6,539 nt of DNA from an archaeon (lineage in GTDB: Archaea; Hydrothermarchaeota; Hydrothermarchaeia; Hydrothermarchaeales; Hydrothermarchaeaceae). Positions 5,730 to 6,539 of this stretch are shown piece by piece. The stretch spans positions 1-6,539 of the forward strand of contig JAHJSX010000104.1 in assembly GCA_018830205.1 (NCBI GenBank), in the 5' to 3' direction. Below the pieces are notes generated by a model, which worked only from the letters and a program-made list of their open reading frames with translations, was not told the origin of the DNA and searched no databases. The translations under genes were made by a program, and so were the position numbers. Position 1 is the first letter of the stretch; each line of letters begins with the position of its first letter.

Positions 5730-5745
5730 GTTCATGACTATGAAC
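5730..5745. promoter_or_regulatory. Palindrome in the thermosome promoter, candidate operator
   Basis: GTTCATGACTATGAAC is a perfect 6-bp inverted repeat with a 4-bp spacer. It sits directly downstream of the thermosome TATA box and just before the expected transcription start near 5726, where archaeal repressors commonly block RNA polymerase. Binding is inferred; the motif does not match the Phr heat-shock operator as I remember it. Confidence 0.4.
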
Positions 5746-5747
5746 TT

Positions 5748-5757
5748 CTATATAAAG
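5748..5757 (-). promoter_or_regulatory. TATA box of the thermosome gene
   Basis: CTTTATATAG on the minus strand, preceded by an A-rich BRE-like AAAAA, is the best TATA box in the window. A start about 27 bp downstream (near 5726) gives a leader of about 50 nt. A weaker TATA-like element (TTTTATAC, minus, about 5763-5770) lies just upstream and could be an alternative. Confidence 0.65.
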
Positions 5758-5793
5758 TTTTTGTATAAAATTCAGGACGGTGACCCACTCTTT

Positions 5794-6539
5794 CTACCGC
5801 CTGATTCTTCGTTTCCAAAGGAACGATGGGACAAGGGCCAGCAGGGTGATGATGCTTGGCCCGCATATTCCTTTACCTTCTCCCCCTACTACTGGAGTCA
5901 CCTTGGGTGTTATCGTGGCCGCAGGGGTCTCTTGCGGCTTGAGTGTTGCTTGCGTCGGTTCTGCCTTTGGTGTGGTAGTTGACATGGGTGCCCCTGGTAC
6001 CTCTCCTACTACCAGGCTCACTGCCTTCTGGACCACTCCATAGAAGTCCCTCGGCTCAACTTCCAGCATTAGATTAAACACGCCCGCGGCGCCGGCTGGT
6101 ATAGTGAGGGTAATCTCACGCTCGCTTGTGCCAGGATACAACATGCCTGTGTACACCTCGGAGGAGGTCCAGCCTTCAGGGAGGTTTATTAGCCTCAAGA
6201 AAGCGCCTGTCTCGCTTGCTTTGCTTAAAAGTGCCACAGGCAAAATTATTGTGCTTCCGGCTGAAATAGAATCAGGCACCAAGATGCTTGAGATGGAGAT
6301 TGCATGTTCGATGGCGCCGGCAACCCCATAAACTGAGCCTGCCACGCCGTATACGCTCCCCTGTATGCCATAAACAGAGAAGTTCGAGAGGTTGGCCCAC
6401 ACATAGGGATTGGCACTCTGCGAGCTTGTCACAATGCCTGAAGCATAAAGCTTTGTTCCGTCTGTGAGCGTCGCGGTGCAGCCGCCAAAATCACCGCATT
6501 CAAGCTTTTTCCACAAGCCGCCTGTATGCCTTGTGGGCC
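5794..6539 (-). CDS. Surface protein with Ig-like domain, Pro/Thr linker and CGP-CTERM-like anchor (3' part only)
   Basis: The reading frame is open to the window edge, so only about the last 248 residues are seen; the TTG at 6516 is not credible as the start. Order: a Cys/Gly-rich stretch (LECGDFGGC), three SVYG heptapeptide repeats, an Ig-like/NEW3-type beta domain (LPEGWTSSEVY, YPGTSEREITLTIPAG, FNLMLEVEP), a Pro/Thr-rich linker of about 40 residues (TTTPKAEPTQATLKP and on) that is probably glycosylated, then GICGPSIITLLALVP and the basic end KRRIRR. The CGP motif, hydrophobic helix and Arg cluster match the CGP-CTERM anchor of Thermococcales surface proteins, thought to be processed and perhaps lipid-modified at the cysteine. 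The protein should therefore be exported and held at the cell surface. Its N-terminal domains and binding role are outside the window. It ends 36 bp before the thermosome TATA box, on the same strand. Confidence 0.8.
   Translation of the reverse strand, partial: PTRHTGGLWKKLECGDFGGCTATLTDGTKLYASGIVTSSQSANPYVWANLSNFSVYGIQGSVYGVAGSVYGVAGAIEHAISISSILVPDSISAGSTIILPVALLSKASETGAFLRLINLPEGWTSSEVYTGMLYPGTSEREITLTIPAGAAGVFNLMLEVEPRDFYGVVQKAVSLVVGEVPGAPMSTTTPKAEPTQATLKPQETPAATITPKVTPVVGGEGKGICGPSIITLLALVPSFLWKRRIRR
6316..6378 (-). repeat. Three tandem 21-bp coding repeats (SVYG heptads)
   Basis: The frame reads SVYGIQG, SVYGVAG, SVYGVAG in succession. The DNA copies differ at several third-codon positions (for example TAT/TAC, GGC/GGG), so the peptide is conserved more than the bases. 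The next residues (AIEHA) break the pattern. Confidence 0.8.

Noticed and set aside
6514..6516. TTG at 6516 as the start of the surface protein
   Set aside because: The frame stays open to the window edge and there is no signal peptide, so the gene is cut by the window.
1..6539. CRISPR array, tRNA or insertion sequence
   Set aside because: No spaced direct repeats, no cloverleaf-like segment, no transposase frame and no terminal inverted repeats were seen by eye.

Overview
The window looks archaeal. It carries a group II chaperonin (thermosome) subunit, an MfnB-type methanofuran-biosynthesis enzyme, TATA boxes about 27 bp upstream of ATG codons (leaderless-style promoters), and a surface protein ending in a CGP-CTERM-like anchor. 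MfnB points to a methanogen or another methanofuran-using lineage. CGP-CTERM tails are known mainly from Thermococcales, so a euryarchaeon near the Thermococci/methanogen boundary is a reasonable guess, but the sequence alone does not fix the taxon. No mobile element, CRISPR array, tRNA or rRNA was seen.

Layout. Bases 7-1406 (minus strand) form a two-gene operon: a small zinc-ribbon protein overlapping, by ATGA, a secreted lipoprotein that fuses an FKBP/SlyD-type prolyl isomerase to a CPAC thioredoxin-like domain. A divergent promoter region (1407-1546) separates it from a plus-strand 79-residue Cys-rich two-CW protein, which starts at TTG behind a strong Shine-Dalgarno and is followed by a GC-rich terminator-like hairpin. 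Next is a plus-strand LarE-like PP-loop sulfur transferase (about 1900-2658). It converges on, and overlaps by 12 bp, the minus-strand mfnB gene (2647-3339). mfnB is divergent from a plus-strand HisA-like (COG1411-type) TIM-barrel gene (3379-4029), with only 39 bp between the two ATGs. That gene in turn converges on the minus-strand thermosome gene (4032-5675) with a 2-nt gap. The thermosome gene has a leader with a clear TATA box and a 16-bp palindrome between TATA and the expected transcription start. The window closes with the 3' part of a minus-strand surface protein (5794 to beyond 6539).

How the genes relate. Two themes recur. One is protein folding: the cytoplasmic thermosome, and the extracytoplasmic FKBP-thioredoxin lipoprotein with its partner zinc ribbon. 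The other is C1/cofactor metabolism: MfnB makes the furan precursor of methanofuran, its divergent HisA-like neighbour is a candidate for a linked step, and LarE-type enzymes donate sulfur during cofactor maturation. The most interesting points are the FKBP-thioredoxin fusion, the interlocked mfnB/HisA-like promoters, the palindrome in the chaperonin promoter, the small two-CW gene with its own terminator, and the repeat-bearing CGP-anchored surface protein. No clearly new defence or mobile system is visible.
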